Shown: positions 23,501 to 33,442, counted from the stretch's first letter. The stretch: DNA of 64,000 bases from Carnegiea gigantea (GCA_029747015.1 JAKOGI010000183.1:5001-69000); one strand, 5' to 3'. Made by a program: numbers and translations. Notes: generated by a model from the letters alone, not told the origin.

Positions 23501-26500
23501 CAGTGCCGAAAAGGGGGATGTTTCGGTCTCACTCTTGAGTTCTCTTTTCTTATTTGATACCTGGACACATCCTCCCTAGTGCTTTCAAGGGGACTGGCAG
23601 CCCCACAAACTAACTTCAGGCTGAGGAGGCCTTCTATTTGAGCGAGCAAATAGAGCAGAAAAAAATTGCACCTAGTCTAGCACAGACTAGAGCCTGTACA
23701 CTAGAGACAACAAAACCAGATGCCACATTTTTTTGGGAACAAGGTCAAGTATATGTTGTCATTGCTCCAAAAAGAGTGATAAATACAACCAAAGCCCAGG
23801 CATACCTGGGGACCCCTATATTTACAACATCTAAACCAGCATCATCAGCCATCTTGCTAAGTCTAGCACACAACCACACACTACAGCCTGTACACTAGAA
23901 ACAACAAAACTAGGTGCCACATTTTGATTCCTAAACTTGGCAACATTTCTAGCCTGCCAAATGCAATAGATGGCAGCACACAGCGCACACCTAAGAGCTC
24001 TAGTTTTGACAGTTCGTCCTCTGACATGTCGCTGAAACCGAGTGATTACTTGTCTCAGTGACCACACTCTCTCTTTCACCCCAAGCCAAGTAAGGATTGA
24101 ATTTCAGACTGAAGAACAAATGATTGCAGGTTTCACATGCCTCTGAGCACAGCCAAGAGGTTCTAGCCTCCCCATGCACAATATCAGCAAGCCTTTGTTC
24201 TGTCACCAGTCTTTGTTTAGTTGTGCTTAGGATTTAATTTCCTAGTGTATCCCTTGAGAGAATCCAAGCAGCTACATCTTAACTAACCTAGTCCAACATG
24301 AAATTCAATGAAGAGCAATTTCCAGCATCTTCTACAGAAGTCATGCAGCTTGTGGTTCAGCTGACCTTTGATAAACTGGAGCTTTAAATATGAGAGGTTT
24401 GTGTTGGCTATGTTCCCATTATTGTTTCAATTAGGTTCTTTAACTTAAACATTAAAGGGAGTAAGTGTTCCAGTCTGAGGACTAGTTATGCAAAACTTTT
24501 ACAGTTGAAGAAAATGTGAAAGGAAATATTATTTGAGCAATTGTAAGTTCTTTCCTCATTTTGTTGTTTTGGTGATACCATAAGCTGATTAAAGCTGATT
24601 GGAGATTATATTTTTATTTTTCTGATTTACCATAGGAATGGCTTGTATTAGCATCTGCCTTCCTTCCTCCCCCCCCCCCCCCCCCCCAAGTTTTTCTTTT
24701 TTGGGGGGAGTGGGGGTTTTGGATGGAGAAGGGAAACTTTTTTTTTTTTTTTTTTGGCTACCTAGGTGTCCTCAACATTCACTCACCAAATGATCTCCAC
24801 TTGGTGATCTCTGTTTTGAACTTTTGATATAATTTATTCTTTGTTATGGGCAACTGTGGTACTCATGAAACTTATTTATCAAATTATAAGTTATTTATTC
24901 CATCATTTGGACAAATTGTACTATCCTAATAGCTATTTTTTTCTTATCTTTTCATTGTCTATATGATCTATTGATGTTTATTATGTCATATAATTCTCGA
25001 TTTTTGAGACATCTGTTTTTCTGCTTGTATCCTCCCTTTGTCATGTTTTGGATATGCGAGTTTGTGTTCAGAGAAGACGCAAGCATACTTATTGCTTTGA
25101 ATAAATGGATAAATCTTCAGCTTTTGAGTGAGAGTGAATGGTTGGAAGAGCATGAAAGATAGTTGTCCTGTATGTTAGTTTTTGGTGATGAATTTTGACC
25201 TTTCAACTGTCAGGCTTGAAGACAGGCTTACCAATTTGGAGTCTGAGAATAAGGTTCTTCGTCAACAAGCTATAACCATGGCACAGAATAGTAAGCTTTT
25301 GGCAGCACGATCTAGATCGCTAATGCAGGTAATCTAACTTACAGTTGCGTCTAAGACTGCTCTTAGCAACTTTTGGCCAAGAAATCTGATCGGACTCAAC
25401 ATTTCTGTGACTGCCTGCAGAGGTCTGAAAGTCTAAGAAATTCGGTAAGCCATCTCTTATGCTTGTACATTCTGCAATAATAGCCTGCCTTGTAATTTTG
25501 CTGATCTTAAACTTGCAATGTTGTCTTAGGACCTGCGTAACAGTTCATCCTTTGGCTCAAGGGATGGTGAAATAGAGGGAAGAGCACAGAAAGCATTGAA
25601 TGAAAAACAGCAGGAAAATCAGGACTTGCTCATACAGTGTGTAGCACAGCCACTTGGCTTTGCAAAAGAGCGACCCATTGCAGCGAGTATCATATATAGA
25701 TGCTTGTGGCACTGGAGGTCATTTGAAGTGGAGAGGACCAGTATTTTTGACCGCATCATTCAAACAGTAGGGCATGCTATAGAGGTTAGAACTGCTAGAC
25801 ATTGAGAACCTGGTCTTGGGTCGTACTTATTACTAATCAGAGGAATTTTCTAATCTGTCGGTGCCTCGTGAGTCAGGCTCAAGAAAACAATGATACTTTA
25901 GCATATTGGCTGTCAAATACGTCATCCCTGTTGCTATGCTACAGTGCACTCTAAAAGTAAGTAGTGCGGCTGGAATGGCTCCACAACGGAGACGTTCTTC
26001 AGGCAGCCTCTTCGGGAGGGTGACCCAGGTAATATTTATCTTGCCAATATATTTTATTCTTTATATTTCGGTTTCATGTAGCTCTCTTAAGTTCTGTACT
26101 TCTTCTTTCAGAGTTTTCGTGGAATTTCCCGTGGTGTTGATATTTCTTCTGTTGATGGTGAAGTGAATGGTGGAAGTGATAGCCGACCTTTGAGCAATAC
26201 TGAAACCAAATATTTGAGTACTATTGAAGCCAAGTATCCTGCATTGCTTTTCAAACAGCAACTAACAGCATATGTAGAGAAGATATATGGAATGATTCGT
26301 GACAACCTGAAAAAGGAGATATCTCCTCAGTTAGGCCTGTGCATGCAGGTAACTCACATCACAGCTTTTGATCATTTGACCATCTGAATTAAAAGGATCA
26401 GCTGTTGCAATTATGATCTTTGGTCATGTTTGCCAATCAATGCCCCTTATGCCCGACCTCAAGAACAGGAAGACTTAGATATTTGGTCTTGAAATGACTG

Positions 26501-29500
26501 ATGCTGCAGGTACCAAGAAAAGTGAGCTCAATCACTACTCCAGCAGTTAATGAGACTTTCTTTGTTCATTGGAAAGATATTGTGCAGAGCTTAAACAACT
26601 ACCTCTGTATGATGAAGGCTAACTACGTCAGTTCCTCATTGCCCTACTATTCCACAAAACTCCTGTCGCTATTAATTTTACGTGTTTCCCATATTACTAT
26701 AATTTCTCTTTCCCACTATGTTGCACAAACTGATTCCCACGTTTAATCCGGACTAGTATTTGACTGTCAGTTCATAAGTGTATCAACAAATGCATGGTTT
26801 TGGCTCTTTTCTTCTTTACGTTCCTTTGTAACAAAATTTCTTAACAATGTGTCATTCGCTTTCACAGTGCCTGATAACATCATCATGATTATTGATTTAT
26901 TTATACTTATAATACTGAATAGGTTGTTGTATGATTGTCAAGTGTCATATTTATTCAGCGCTTTTGCAATGAAGTAATTTATCTAATCTAATAGTTAAAA
27001 AGGTGATTGACTGATTGCATCCTAATTGGTGCTTTTACATTTGGATTAAAAACCTGATGTTCAGATATTATTTATTGGATTTCAGTACAAAACTAAAACT
27101 TAGCTGTATTGGCTGATTGGATTTTAATTTTGCATTGAATTAATTTATCTATTAACTAAAGGATCATCAGTTAAGTTTTAATACTATATTAAAAGATGCG
27201 TATTGTATATCAATCCACATTGGTTTTCAGATGAGTACGGCCTCATGAATTAGTTCTTTCGATCAGTATGGTCTCATGAATCAGTAATCGCCGCCTCACT
27301 TTTTTTTGGGCCCTTTTTTGGTGAGCTGTTTATGCTTAATCACCTATTACGTGCTTTTACCACTACAGAAATTCTTTTAACTTATATTTTTTTCTAATAG
27401 ATTATATAAATAAATAAAATAGTAAGCTGCAACAGTATTTAAGGTAATTGTTGTATAAGAACCTAAATTTTGCCTCATGGCTTGCCAAAATAGGTCAAAG
27501 AGGTGGAAATCATATATAATGGTTAGTTTTCTGCATGATCGGCGAACTTATAATTTTTCTAATACGCATAATACACAGAGCTTACTCTACGGGCAGAAAT
27601 GCCGGTAGAGGTAAGGCTGCCTACATCTGGATCTCCTCAGACCCCGCAAAAGCGGGACCCACACTGGGAGGTGGTGGTGGTGGTGGCATAATACACAGAG
27701 CTTAATAATATAATCTGCAGAATATCTGATGTTTTCAGTCTCCATTGCTATTATTTCAATATGCGGTGACAGTTTTTGAGCAGCAATAAAATACAAACCT
27801 CTTCTAGTACGGACTGTCGGATACTGCAGAAAAACGGTAGATAGTTTCCTTTATTTTCAGGAGTCTTCCTTTGTTTGAGATTGTAGGGGGAACAATTTTT
27901 GTTAGGCCTCTCGTAAATAATGGTGTTAGATCTGTCTTTTCTGGGTGGTTGTAGGCTGCATGAGCAGTTTGCCTACTTAGTTCTTGTGGTAGCCCAAGAC
28001 CAAGTGCCCACTTGAGTGTTGCACTGACTACATTGCAAATTCTCAATCCTCAAACTTACTACTTTAGCTGTATAATCATTTGGATATGTCCAGAACGCTG
28101 ATAGTTTTGGCTGATCCTAAGCAATTCCTTTCAGGTTCCCTCATTTTTTATTAGGAAAGTGTACACTCAAGTATTCTCTTTTATCAATGTACAGCTGTTC
28201 AACAGGTTTGTATCTTTCTGTACGTGTTATCTTTTTCTCTATATCATGGCTTTAACTTGAGAAATCTGCCTTTGGTCAGCCTCTTGTTGAGAAGGGAGTG
28301 CTGCTCTTTTAGTAATGCTGAATACGTCAAAGCAGGAATGGCTGAACTTGAAAATTGGTGCCAAGATGCTAGTGAGGAGGTATTTTAAATACAGACTACG
28401 TTACATGGTTTTCTACATTTGCCATCCCGCATTCCCTCTTCTGTTTCCTCGGTCAAAGTTTGAAATGCCAGTATGCAGGTTTAGCTTGGGATGAGTTGAA
28501 GCATATTCGGCAGGCTATTGGTTTCTTGGTAATTATTTCTGTTACTCATGTAAGCTCTTGAAGGTTAACCTCTGAGTACAACCTAACTGATCATCAATTG
28601 GTCATACTCTAATTGGTAACAAGGGAGTGTTTTGGAATAGACCGTACGACCCATACTGGGAGTGGTTGTTGTTGTTGGAGTCTTTTGGAATAGCTGATAG
28701 AACTGTCATTACAAAAGTATTCAGTAGACTAATAGCTTAGTTTAAGAGAGAGGACAGAGTTGGTGCGATGGGAACAAGGAGGTTTGAAGGGTAGATGGGA
28801 AAAGATCTTAGAAGAGAGGGATAGTGTGACTAAGACAAAACTTAATTAAGATTGAGAATTTGGAAAGGAACTAGTGTTGACTTCTTGTCTCTTTTCAGGC
28901 CATTCATCAGAAGTCACAGAAAACTTTAGACGAAGTTAGCCATGACCTTTGCCCGGTAAGATAACGCAATTCAAGCTGGGTTAGGAGCGTGTTAAGTTAA
29001 ATCATTTTTCCAACGATGCTGTTCCATTTTTCTGTCTGCAGGTGCTGAGCATCCATCAGCTTTACAGGATTAGTACAATGTACTGGGACGATAAATACGG
29101 CACGCATAGCTTGTCTCCTGATGTAAGTTCTATATCATCTATGAATAAATTCTACTTCACATTGCACCATATGCTTTGTTCAGAGGCTTTTTGTAAGCAA
29201 AGGTGTAGGTCAGACTGTACTTTCCCAACATCGTTATTGGGGCCGATGGGCATTTTTTTTTGGTCTTCTTTTTCTGTTCCCCCCTTTGGGGGGGGGGGGA
29301 GCTTCAAAAAGTGCATGTTTTTAGTTGTTTGGATCCGGACAGCTGGGAAATTTTATGCACTTTATTAATTGAAAGGAAAGGGATGTGTAGTCATGCAGAT
29401 GTAGGACAAAGTCGTCGACAGTAAAGACAATTATAAACTCAACAGTGAGCTGCTATTGGTTGATTGAGCTTTAAACGTCGTACGCTGAATAATACATGTT

Positions 29501-30279
29501 TGCTAAACTGTCATCTGGGAAGTTGTCAAATAGCCTCATCGTTGTGGAAGGGAGCCTTTTCTGAATATCCCCCACCGCCCAAATTTTTGGTAATTGTTCA
29601 GGTATACAGAAAAAGGAGGAATAGAGGTAGAATGAAGCACCATAGTGTGTCTTGTTGAGTTGTTGTCTAAGCTCTTCATGTTGTAGTGATATACTCCTGT
29701 ACTTTCATTTGCTCTTTGGGAAATTCTAATTATAACTGTTTGCAGCCCCCCCCCCCCCCCAAAAAAAAAAAAACCCCCCAAAAAAGGAAAAAAAAACAGC
29801 GTAGTTTGGGAGTATCATTTGTGCCCTTTTTTTCATGATTGATGTGCTCTTCAGTTTTGCCGAAGGAACATAAAACCTCCTTCAATTTACCATAGACAGA
29901 AGACTAGTAGTGATTAACTGATTATTGTATTCTATGGATGAACAGTCATTATTGTTTGTTTTCTTTTCAATTGTTTTCCATGTAGGTTATATCGAATATG
30001 AGAATGCTAATTACCGAGGATTCTAACAATGCTGTCAGTAGTACTTTTCTATTGGATGATGACTCAAGGTTCAATTAGAAGACAACTTCCTATTTTGCTC
30101 CTCTCTTCAACTCCTCTTATGTTGGTAGGTAATCAATACCATGAAATGATTTTTCCTGCAGCATACCATTTTCAGTCAATGATTTGGTGAAGTCAACAAA
30201 GCAGATCAGTATACCAGAGATTGAACCTCCCTCTCTGATAAAAGATAGCACTGGATTCAGCTTCCTGTTGGAGAGCTAG
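2504..30279 (+). CDS. Class XI myosin heavy chain, 3' part (32 exons, N-terminal head exons missing)
   Basis: Actin motor of plant organelle transport. Exons: 2504-2663, 2754-2903, 3002-3138, 3243-3389, 3499-3600, 3678-3735, 3853-3954, 7508-7545, 7722-7848, 7957-8127, 8223-8354, 8445-8554, 8652-8712, 13132-13309, 13422-13627, 13706-13825, 15244-15342, 15542-15763, 16342-16481, 25214-25328, 25421-25444, 25530-25784, 25877-26028, 26112-26348, 26510-26626, 28135-28205, 28280-28379, 28472-28528, 28899-28955, 29042-29122, 29986-30068, 30162-30279 (TAG). The first begins in codon phase at [14 protein letters not shown], about residue 235 of a usual 1500-residue protein. Visible in order: switch-2 DIYGFESF, the converter [12 protein letters not shown], about six IQ motifs (13132-13825), coiled coil (15244-16481), and the DIL globular tail (25530-30279) with [13 protein letters not shown] and [10 protein letters not shown]. 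The P-loop exons are not in the window. Exon 25877-26028 lacks one base and shifts frame near 25938; it is either a pseudogenising lesion or a sequence error. Domain identity is certain, exact exon ends less so. Confidence 0.9.
4229..4558 (+). repeat. Left (5') LTR of the PTB-carrying element
   Basis: 330 bp, TG...CA, nearly identical to 6456-6785. A TATA box (tatataaa, 4439-4446) sits in the expected place for the U3/R promoter. It is followed two bases later by the tRNA-Met primer-binding site. Confidence 0.93.
4559..5391 (+). other. Leader of the LTR element with telo-box motifs
   Basis: Untranslated-looking leader between the primer-binding site and the RRM ORF. It contains four copies of the telo-box aaaccct(a) at 4783-4790, 4837-4844, 4989-4996 and 5066-5073, and pyrimidine-rich stretches. 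Telo-boxes are typical of 5' regions of plant housekeeping and translation genes. The leader may have come from a cellular gene together with the ORF, but that is inference. Confidence 0.55.
5392..6198 (+). CDS. PTB-like RNA-recognition-motif protein captured by an LTR element
   Basis: A 268-codon intronless ORF. Residues about 8-85 read as one RRM of the polypyrimidine-tract-binding protein type: [14 protein letters not shown] is strand beta-1, [15 protein letters not shown] matches the PTB helix 1/beta-2 'VFSPxGxVEKI.xFQ', and [15 protein letters not shown] matches the PTB signature 'LQGRNIYDGCCQLDI'. The next part (residues about 85-268) is acidic, and I do not recognise it. After the TAA at 6196 the same frame stays open to 6468. 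Plant PTB proteins have several RRMs and introns; this has one RRM and none, as expected of an RNA-mediated capture. It could bind the element's own RNA, but the sequence does not show function. Confidence 0.75.
   Translation: MTWCEKHHRALFVIIHDKALPVTTNILYRVFSPYGDVEKIFRFQTRDDFHARVNFYTYQGAVHAFCKLQGRQIYDGCCELDLYFASEFICGCKPYIPQYMWDHELSRAPLIPSKLLTGDYRVSSLRFSRQEPTSYLHETDPIYYDAYDRGLIIDNKKEETLENENMETDVQAMKCRQLLDIEANDVNNSILDFMNQEVQVGDCEPYANEVHSEGMFILDSNVDAFTEAPNEEYVQPLIQVHEESMIIANNSFIIPHEYSMDVQKSECM
6199..6455 (+). pseudogene. Continuation of the element ORF past an in-frame stop
   Basis: The frame of the RRM ORF continues without a stop after 6198 (from ATG 6211). In the last third a different frame looks more natural, reading [12 protein letters not shown] and ending on a TGA that overlaps the first bases of the right LTR. 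This suggests an originally longer ORF ending exactly at the LTR, now broken by one stop and one frameshift. Confidence 0.4.
6456..6785 (+). repeat. Right (3') LTR of the PTB-carrying element
   Basis: 330 bp, TG...CA, with four differences from the left copy: two in the stretch before the TATA box and two near the 3' end. It is followed by the target duplication AGAAG. Confidence 0.93.
9352..9470 (+). repeat. Possible tRNA-derived SINE head
   Basis: The sequence has an A-box-like ttagctcaactagtaaagt (about 9353-9371) and a B-box-like ggattcaaatcc about 30 bases further, the spacing of an internal Pol III promoter. No clear 3' tail or target duplication was found, so this may be an old SINE or chance. 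Confidence 0.35.
9600..11399 (+). mobile_element. 5'-truncated L1-type LINE in a myosin intron
   Basis: Read across frames this covers the end of the reverse transcriptase domain ([12 protein letters not shown], then [11 protein letters not shown] where active elements have FADD), the thumb/connection region, and a zf-RVT tail, ending in a C-run plus A-run at about 11379-11399. The catalytic FADD has become FAND and many frames are broken, so it is inactive. It is a second copy of the family at 584-1895. It lies sense to the myosin, in the 4.4-kb intron 8713-13131. Confidence 0.8.
11480..12420 (-). pseudogene. PDS5-like (sister-chromatid cohesion cofactor) pseudogene fragment
   Basis: On the minus strand, interrupted frames give a HEAT-type protein in the order expected for plant PDS5. 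[18 protein letters not shown] lies near 12160-12215 (PDS5 has RI.AP..PY.D...K.IF). [20 protein letters not shown] lies near 12060-12115 (PDS5: ILDTVAKVRSCVVMLDLE). [19 protein letters not shown] comes near 11965-12025, followed by [15 protein letters not shown]. Stops and frameshifts separate the blocks and I see no introns between them, so a decayed processed copy is likely. It lies antisense inside a myosin intron. Assignment is from remembered family motifs only. Confidence 0.55.
12430..13131. other. Rest of myosin intron, no gene seen
   Basis: Between the PDS5-like fragment and the converter exon at 13132 I see no coding similarity on either strand. A T-run lies near 12607-12620. Confidence 0.4.
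14176..14642. mobile_element. Foldback/MITE-like element with GC-rich termini
   Basis: The ends are inverted copies: gtttaaaaaagc at 14176 and gctttttaaaac ending 14642. Both ends continue into GC-rich, imperfectly inverted 'cgcctcg/cgaggcg'-type sequence. The middle is AT-rich and non-coding. It sits in the myosin intron 13826-15243. I could not find a convincing target duplication, so the superfamily is unknown. Confidence 0.5.
16482..20357. other. Long myosin intron segment, no gene recognised
   Basis: This 3.9-kb stretch follows the coiled-coil exon. It contains only short open frames on both strands and none looks like a known protein. It ends at the acceptor of a candidate alternative terminal exon. 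Confidence 0.45.
20358..20923 (+). CDS. Candidate alternative terminal exons: short tail for myosin XI
   Basis: Two exons, 20358-20611 and 20871-20923 (TGA), joined by a GT-AG intron. The first has an AG acceptor and starts with G, which completes the AG left over at the end of coiled-coil exon 16342-16481; splicing would read ...QLQDSLNR then [16 protein letters not shown] without a break. The 101-residue peptide is Ser/Asp-rich, contains LQLIVQDVS and ends EGAFDDFF. The regular downstream exon at 25214 also starts with G in the same phase, so the two would be mutually exclusive. The result is a myosin with motor, IQ neck and coiled coil but no DIL tail. AATGAATGAG-rich sequence about 140 bases downstream could serve poly-A addition. 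I do not recognise the peptide family; it could be an independent gene fragment. Confidence 0.5.
20924..23719. other. Intronic stretch after the short-tail exons
   Basis: No convincing exon or repeat boundary was found. Short frames are present on both strands but lack codon structure or family motifs. GC-richer blocks near 23440-23600 look like degenerate repeat sequence. Confidence 0.4.
23720..24215 (-). mobile_element. LINE ORF2 3' fragment (zf-RVT region), minus strand
   Basis: Minus-strand frames give [15 protein letters not shown], the zinc-binding Cys/His cluster of the zf-RVT domain, followed by [20 protein letters not shown], the usual W..RN block at the end of plant LINE ORF2. The frames overlap out of phase, so a frameshift separates them. 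A block of about 55 bases near 23675-23731 recurs at about 23862-23923. The tract at 23729-23736 may mark the poly-A end. Confidence 0.65.
24661..24760. repeat. Homopolymer cluster (C-run, T/G-run, T-run)
   Basis: A C-run of about 18, then a T-run joined to a G-run, then a T-run of about 18, all within 100 bases in a myosin intron. Confidence 0.7.
26627..28134. other. Myosin intron with a SINE-tail insertion
   Basis: 1.5-kb AT-rich intron between tail exons. Apart from the SINE insertion at 27585-27685 I see nothing coding. The donor at 26627 reads gtcagt. Confidence 0.5.
27566..27704 (+). mobile_element. Short SINE insertion with perfect 19-bp target duplication
   Basis: A 101-bp insert (27585-27685) is flanked by identical 19-bp direct repeats starting gcataatacacagagc (27566-27584 and 27686-27704). 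The insert reads like the 3' part of tRNA-derived plant SINEs (gaggtaaggctgcctacatc..., cagaccccgc..., a gggacccacactggga block) and ends in a (ggt)n run. The long direct repeats and simple tail are hallmarks of LINE-machinery retroposition. It is 5'-truncated, so no A/B boxes remain. Confidence 0.8.
28630..28693 (+). mobile_element. 5'-truncated SINE tail with 11-bp target duplication
   Basis: Identical ttttggaatag repeats at 28630-28640 and 28683-28693 flank about 42 bases reading ...cgacccatactgggagtgg followed by (ttg)n. This is the same 3' end type as the insertion at 27585-27685, cut much closer to its end. Confidence 0.75.
29123..29985. other. Myosin intron with C/A homopolymer tract
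   Basis: No exon seen. It contains a G-run near 29288-29300 and a C15-A13-C6-A6 series at about 29746-29785. Confidence 0.5.
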
Positions 30280-31169
30280 GCTCAACACTCTTATTGATGC
30301 TGTTTACGCGCTCCATGGTGGTATTTTTCGGTTCTCTTTGTGACACGGATATGATCTTTTAGAGACGATACCAACTTGGTACAAAGAGGAAGCCAGAATT
30401 ATCTCTTGGGAATATACACTTTGCACCCTGCAAATAGAGCTGTCTACTACTAGAAGTGTAATTATCTGTTTTTCTTTTTTCGTAATCTTCCTTTTTTTGT
30501 TTAATATATACTAGGGGTAGCACCATCCAAAGTAGCCAAAGATGAGTGTTTGGGTGAATCAGGGAATGGATATGGCAGGATACAATAAAATTTTGTCAGA
30601 AATGGTTAGATTATTCAAATATGGGTTGGGTAAATTGGCTAAGGCCTAAGAGAAGGCTGTTTGTCACATAATTAGAAGTGGTTATATATGATTTAGTTTG
30701 TTGGGAACATTTTCTAATTTGTCTTTAGATGATGAAGCTGGCTTAGGCTTGCTTCTAGCTGTGTCTCACCATTTTGTATCTAATAGTATTAGATGTTAAA
30801 CACTGGGTAACTGGGTTTCTCTCTTCCCCCTGTTCCTCTCTCACTTTAATTTGTGCCTTCACTCTCAAAACAAAGTACAGAGACCGTTTCTGAAAGGCTG
30901 GCCAGAATTGTGTTTTTATGTTTGGAAGGGTGTAATGTAAAAACTGACATTACGGGCATGTTCTTAACTTATGAGAAATATTTATTGGTGCTTATTGTCA
31001 AAACATATTAAGTCATGTTTAATTAGACTGAAATCATGTTAAATTATGTTGAAACATGTTGAATTATATTGAATTGGTTTATATTATTAGACACAAAATG
31101 TGTTAAATTGTGATGAATGTTACTGAATTGTGTTGAACAATATTTAACCTATACAAGCATTCCATATTC
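30280..31169. other. Spacer after the myosin stop codon
   Basis: It probably includes the myosin 3' UTR. The part 30950-31150 is low-complexity, built on ttga/ttaa motifs (tgttgaatta variants). No gene is seen on either strand. Confidence 0.45.
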
Positions 31170-31390
31170 ACGCAGGTTCTGAAAAAGGGTCGCACCCCAA
31201 GGGGTGAATTGTAGGCAGTCTAACCTGACTTTTTCAGTGGCTGATTTCAGGTCACGGGTTTGAGTCGCGGAATCAGCCACTGATAAAGTCAGGTTAGGCT
31301 GCCTACAATTCACCCCTCGGGGTGCGGCCCTTCTCCGGACCCTGCGTGGACATAAGATGCTTGTACACGGGGCTGCCCTTTTTTTTTTTT
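31170..31390 (+). mobile_element. Palindromic Au-like SINE
   Basis: A plus-strand Au-like SINE runs from the B-box region (gtcacgggtttgagtc, 31252-31267) through ggggtgcggcccttctccgg to the end ggctgccc plus a T-run (31373-31390). The left arm 31170-31248 is an inverted copy of 31271-31347, so about 77 bp can fold into a hairpin with a loop of some 22 bases. The related full SINE at 52921-53084 has no such inverted arm. Confidence 0.7.
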
Positions 31391-32821
31391 AATATTGAAC
31401 CTGTGCTGAAATGTGCTCAATGCTGTTGAGTTGAAAAGAACATGACTATACATTATATTATACTACATTGTACCAAACAAGGCATTTGTTGAATGATACT
31501 CTAGCGGCAAATTTACTTACAAAATAATGAATAATGAATATATTGAAAGGCGGCTCCAGATCAGTACTAAGAAATTGGACATGTAATTTTCAACTGCATT
31601 GCACCTGCATAAAGTGTAATTCTCTCCTGTTGCAAAAATCGGGTCCAGGTTAAAATGGCATATTCAATTCTTATTTTCAAATTATTAGGGTCTGATGAGT
31701 TAGACAATGTTAGATGAGATATCTATGGCCATCCCTAATTTTGTCCAAATCGGATAAGTCAAGTTTGATTCCAAATCGGGTTCAGAAAATCGTATTCAAA
31801 AATTTTTGAGTCTAGATTAAAAATTTTGACGAAACATTTATACGCGTATTTGTTTTTTTTTTTTTTTTGGTGGGGTTAGACAAATTAACTTTCAATAATC
31901 AGATCAGACAAAATTTTATGTACTGTATTTCCACCTATTAAAATCGAAACATACTGTCGAAGTACCCACGTACTTTTGTTGATTTCTGCTTTAAAAAGCA
32001 CTTATACCAAAAACTCTCTCTTATCATGAAGAAAAATTGTGAAGTCATCATTGAAATTACTTATGGTAAGATTGGAATTGTGGGTCTAGAATTGTGTTTA
32101 ACTTAAAATAGTGTTATTAACTGTTTTGAGAAATAGTTGAATCTATTTAATTTCATGTACATTATGATGTGTTTCTATTTTGGGGTGATCTATACAGATT
32201 GGGATAGTGTTTTAAGAAAGTTACAAAAAAATTATTTAAAATTTTATATAAAAGTTATTAAATTTTTTTAAGTGAACATCTATAAAAATTTGTTCACACT
32301 TATCAAATACTCTAGTTATTTTTTCAAAAAAATCACCAAAAGGGAGGACTCCTTTGAACTCAAAAAAAATTATATAAATGAAAGACAAATATTAAAAATG
32401 CGCTATTTTCTCCTAAGATTGACCATTCTTTTTAGCATTTGACATGCACCTCGCCACAATATTAATCTAAATTTCTATCAAAAATAGCCAAATGAAATTA
32501 TGGACAAGCTCCTCGCATTACAATACTTAATTAGGATGATTTCCTAGGGTGAAAAAAAATGCAAATTTCTATCAAAAATTGAGAAGAATCATATTCTTGC
32601 AGTTGCCATGGGTTATTGGCAAATAAAAGTTCTCCAATGCAAATTCAATTCAATCACACATAAATCAGAACATAACGACACCAACGTGCACCAAAAGAAA
32701 GAAAAAAACATCATTTGTCAATTACAATTTTCACTGATTAGCAATAATAATGATAAGTATTATTATTAATTATTATAATTACAATAATAATCATTGCTTA
32801 GGACCATATATATATATATAT
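31391..32821. other. AT-rich spacer
   Basis: No gene recognised. A T-run lies at 31853-31868 and a short (TA)n run at 32810-32821. Confidence 0.45.
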
Positions 32822-32822
32822 A

Positions 32823-33217
32823 AGGTGTGACTCCGGTAGGATGAGGTTTTCGGTAGGATGAGTAGGATAAGGTGATCAATAGTGATCGTAGATATTGTTC
32901 CAGTGATCGTTAGTATTACCTTTGTGATCAACATACTTTTAAAGCAATGTGATAAATAGCTATTATTCCAGTGATCGTTAATATCATCTTGGTGATCAAC
33001 ATGCCTTTAAGGCAATGTGATCAGTATCTATTATTCCAGTAATCATTAGTATTACTTTGGTGATCAACATACTTTTAAGGCAACCTTTGAAAATTTATTC
33101 AAGATATGCTAATCACCAAGGTAATACTAACGATTACTGATACAATAACTATTGATCACTACTAGCTACATCATGCTACTCATCCTACCTAAAATCTCAT
33201 CCTACCAGAGTCACAAA
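32823..33217. mobile_element. MITE with ~42-bp inverted ends and internal tandem repeat
   Basis: The left end gtgtgactccggtaggatga and following bases up to about 32865 are inverted at the right end (about 33176-33214, ...catcctaccagagtcac). The ends flank a non-coding interior in which a unit of about 80 bases built on 'gtgatcaacatactttta' recurs about three times. The left end abuts a (TA)n run, compatible with insertion at TA. Confidence 0.7.
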
Positions 33218-33397
33218 GAGGATATACATATGTCAATTGAATAAATGTAAGTAACTCATCACTACAAAGAGGATAATTTTTATTAGAACAAATCAGAACA
33301 TCAGCACAACAAAATGAACAATTGATTGCACCAAAAACAAAACAAACAATTGCATTTATGGCGTAATTTTTCTTTTTTTGGGGGGCTTAAGAATTCA

Positions 33398-33400
33398 AAG

Positions 33401-33439
<39 letters not shown>

Positions 33440-33442
33440 TTT
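33398..33442. repeat. (ttta)n microsatellite
   Basis: A run of about ten ttta units. Confidence 0.85.

Noticed and set aside
23410..23898. Open frames on both strands near a G-rich/C-rich block
   Set aside because: No codon-level similarity to any family I recognise; likely repeat debris next to the LINE fragment.
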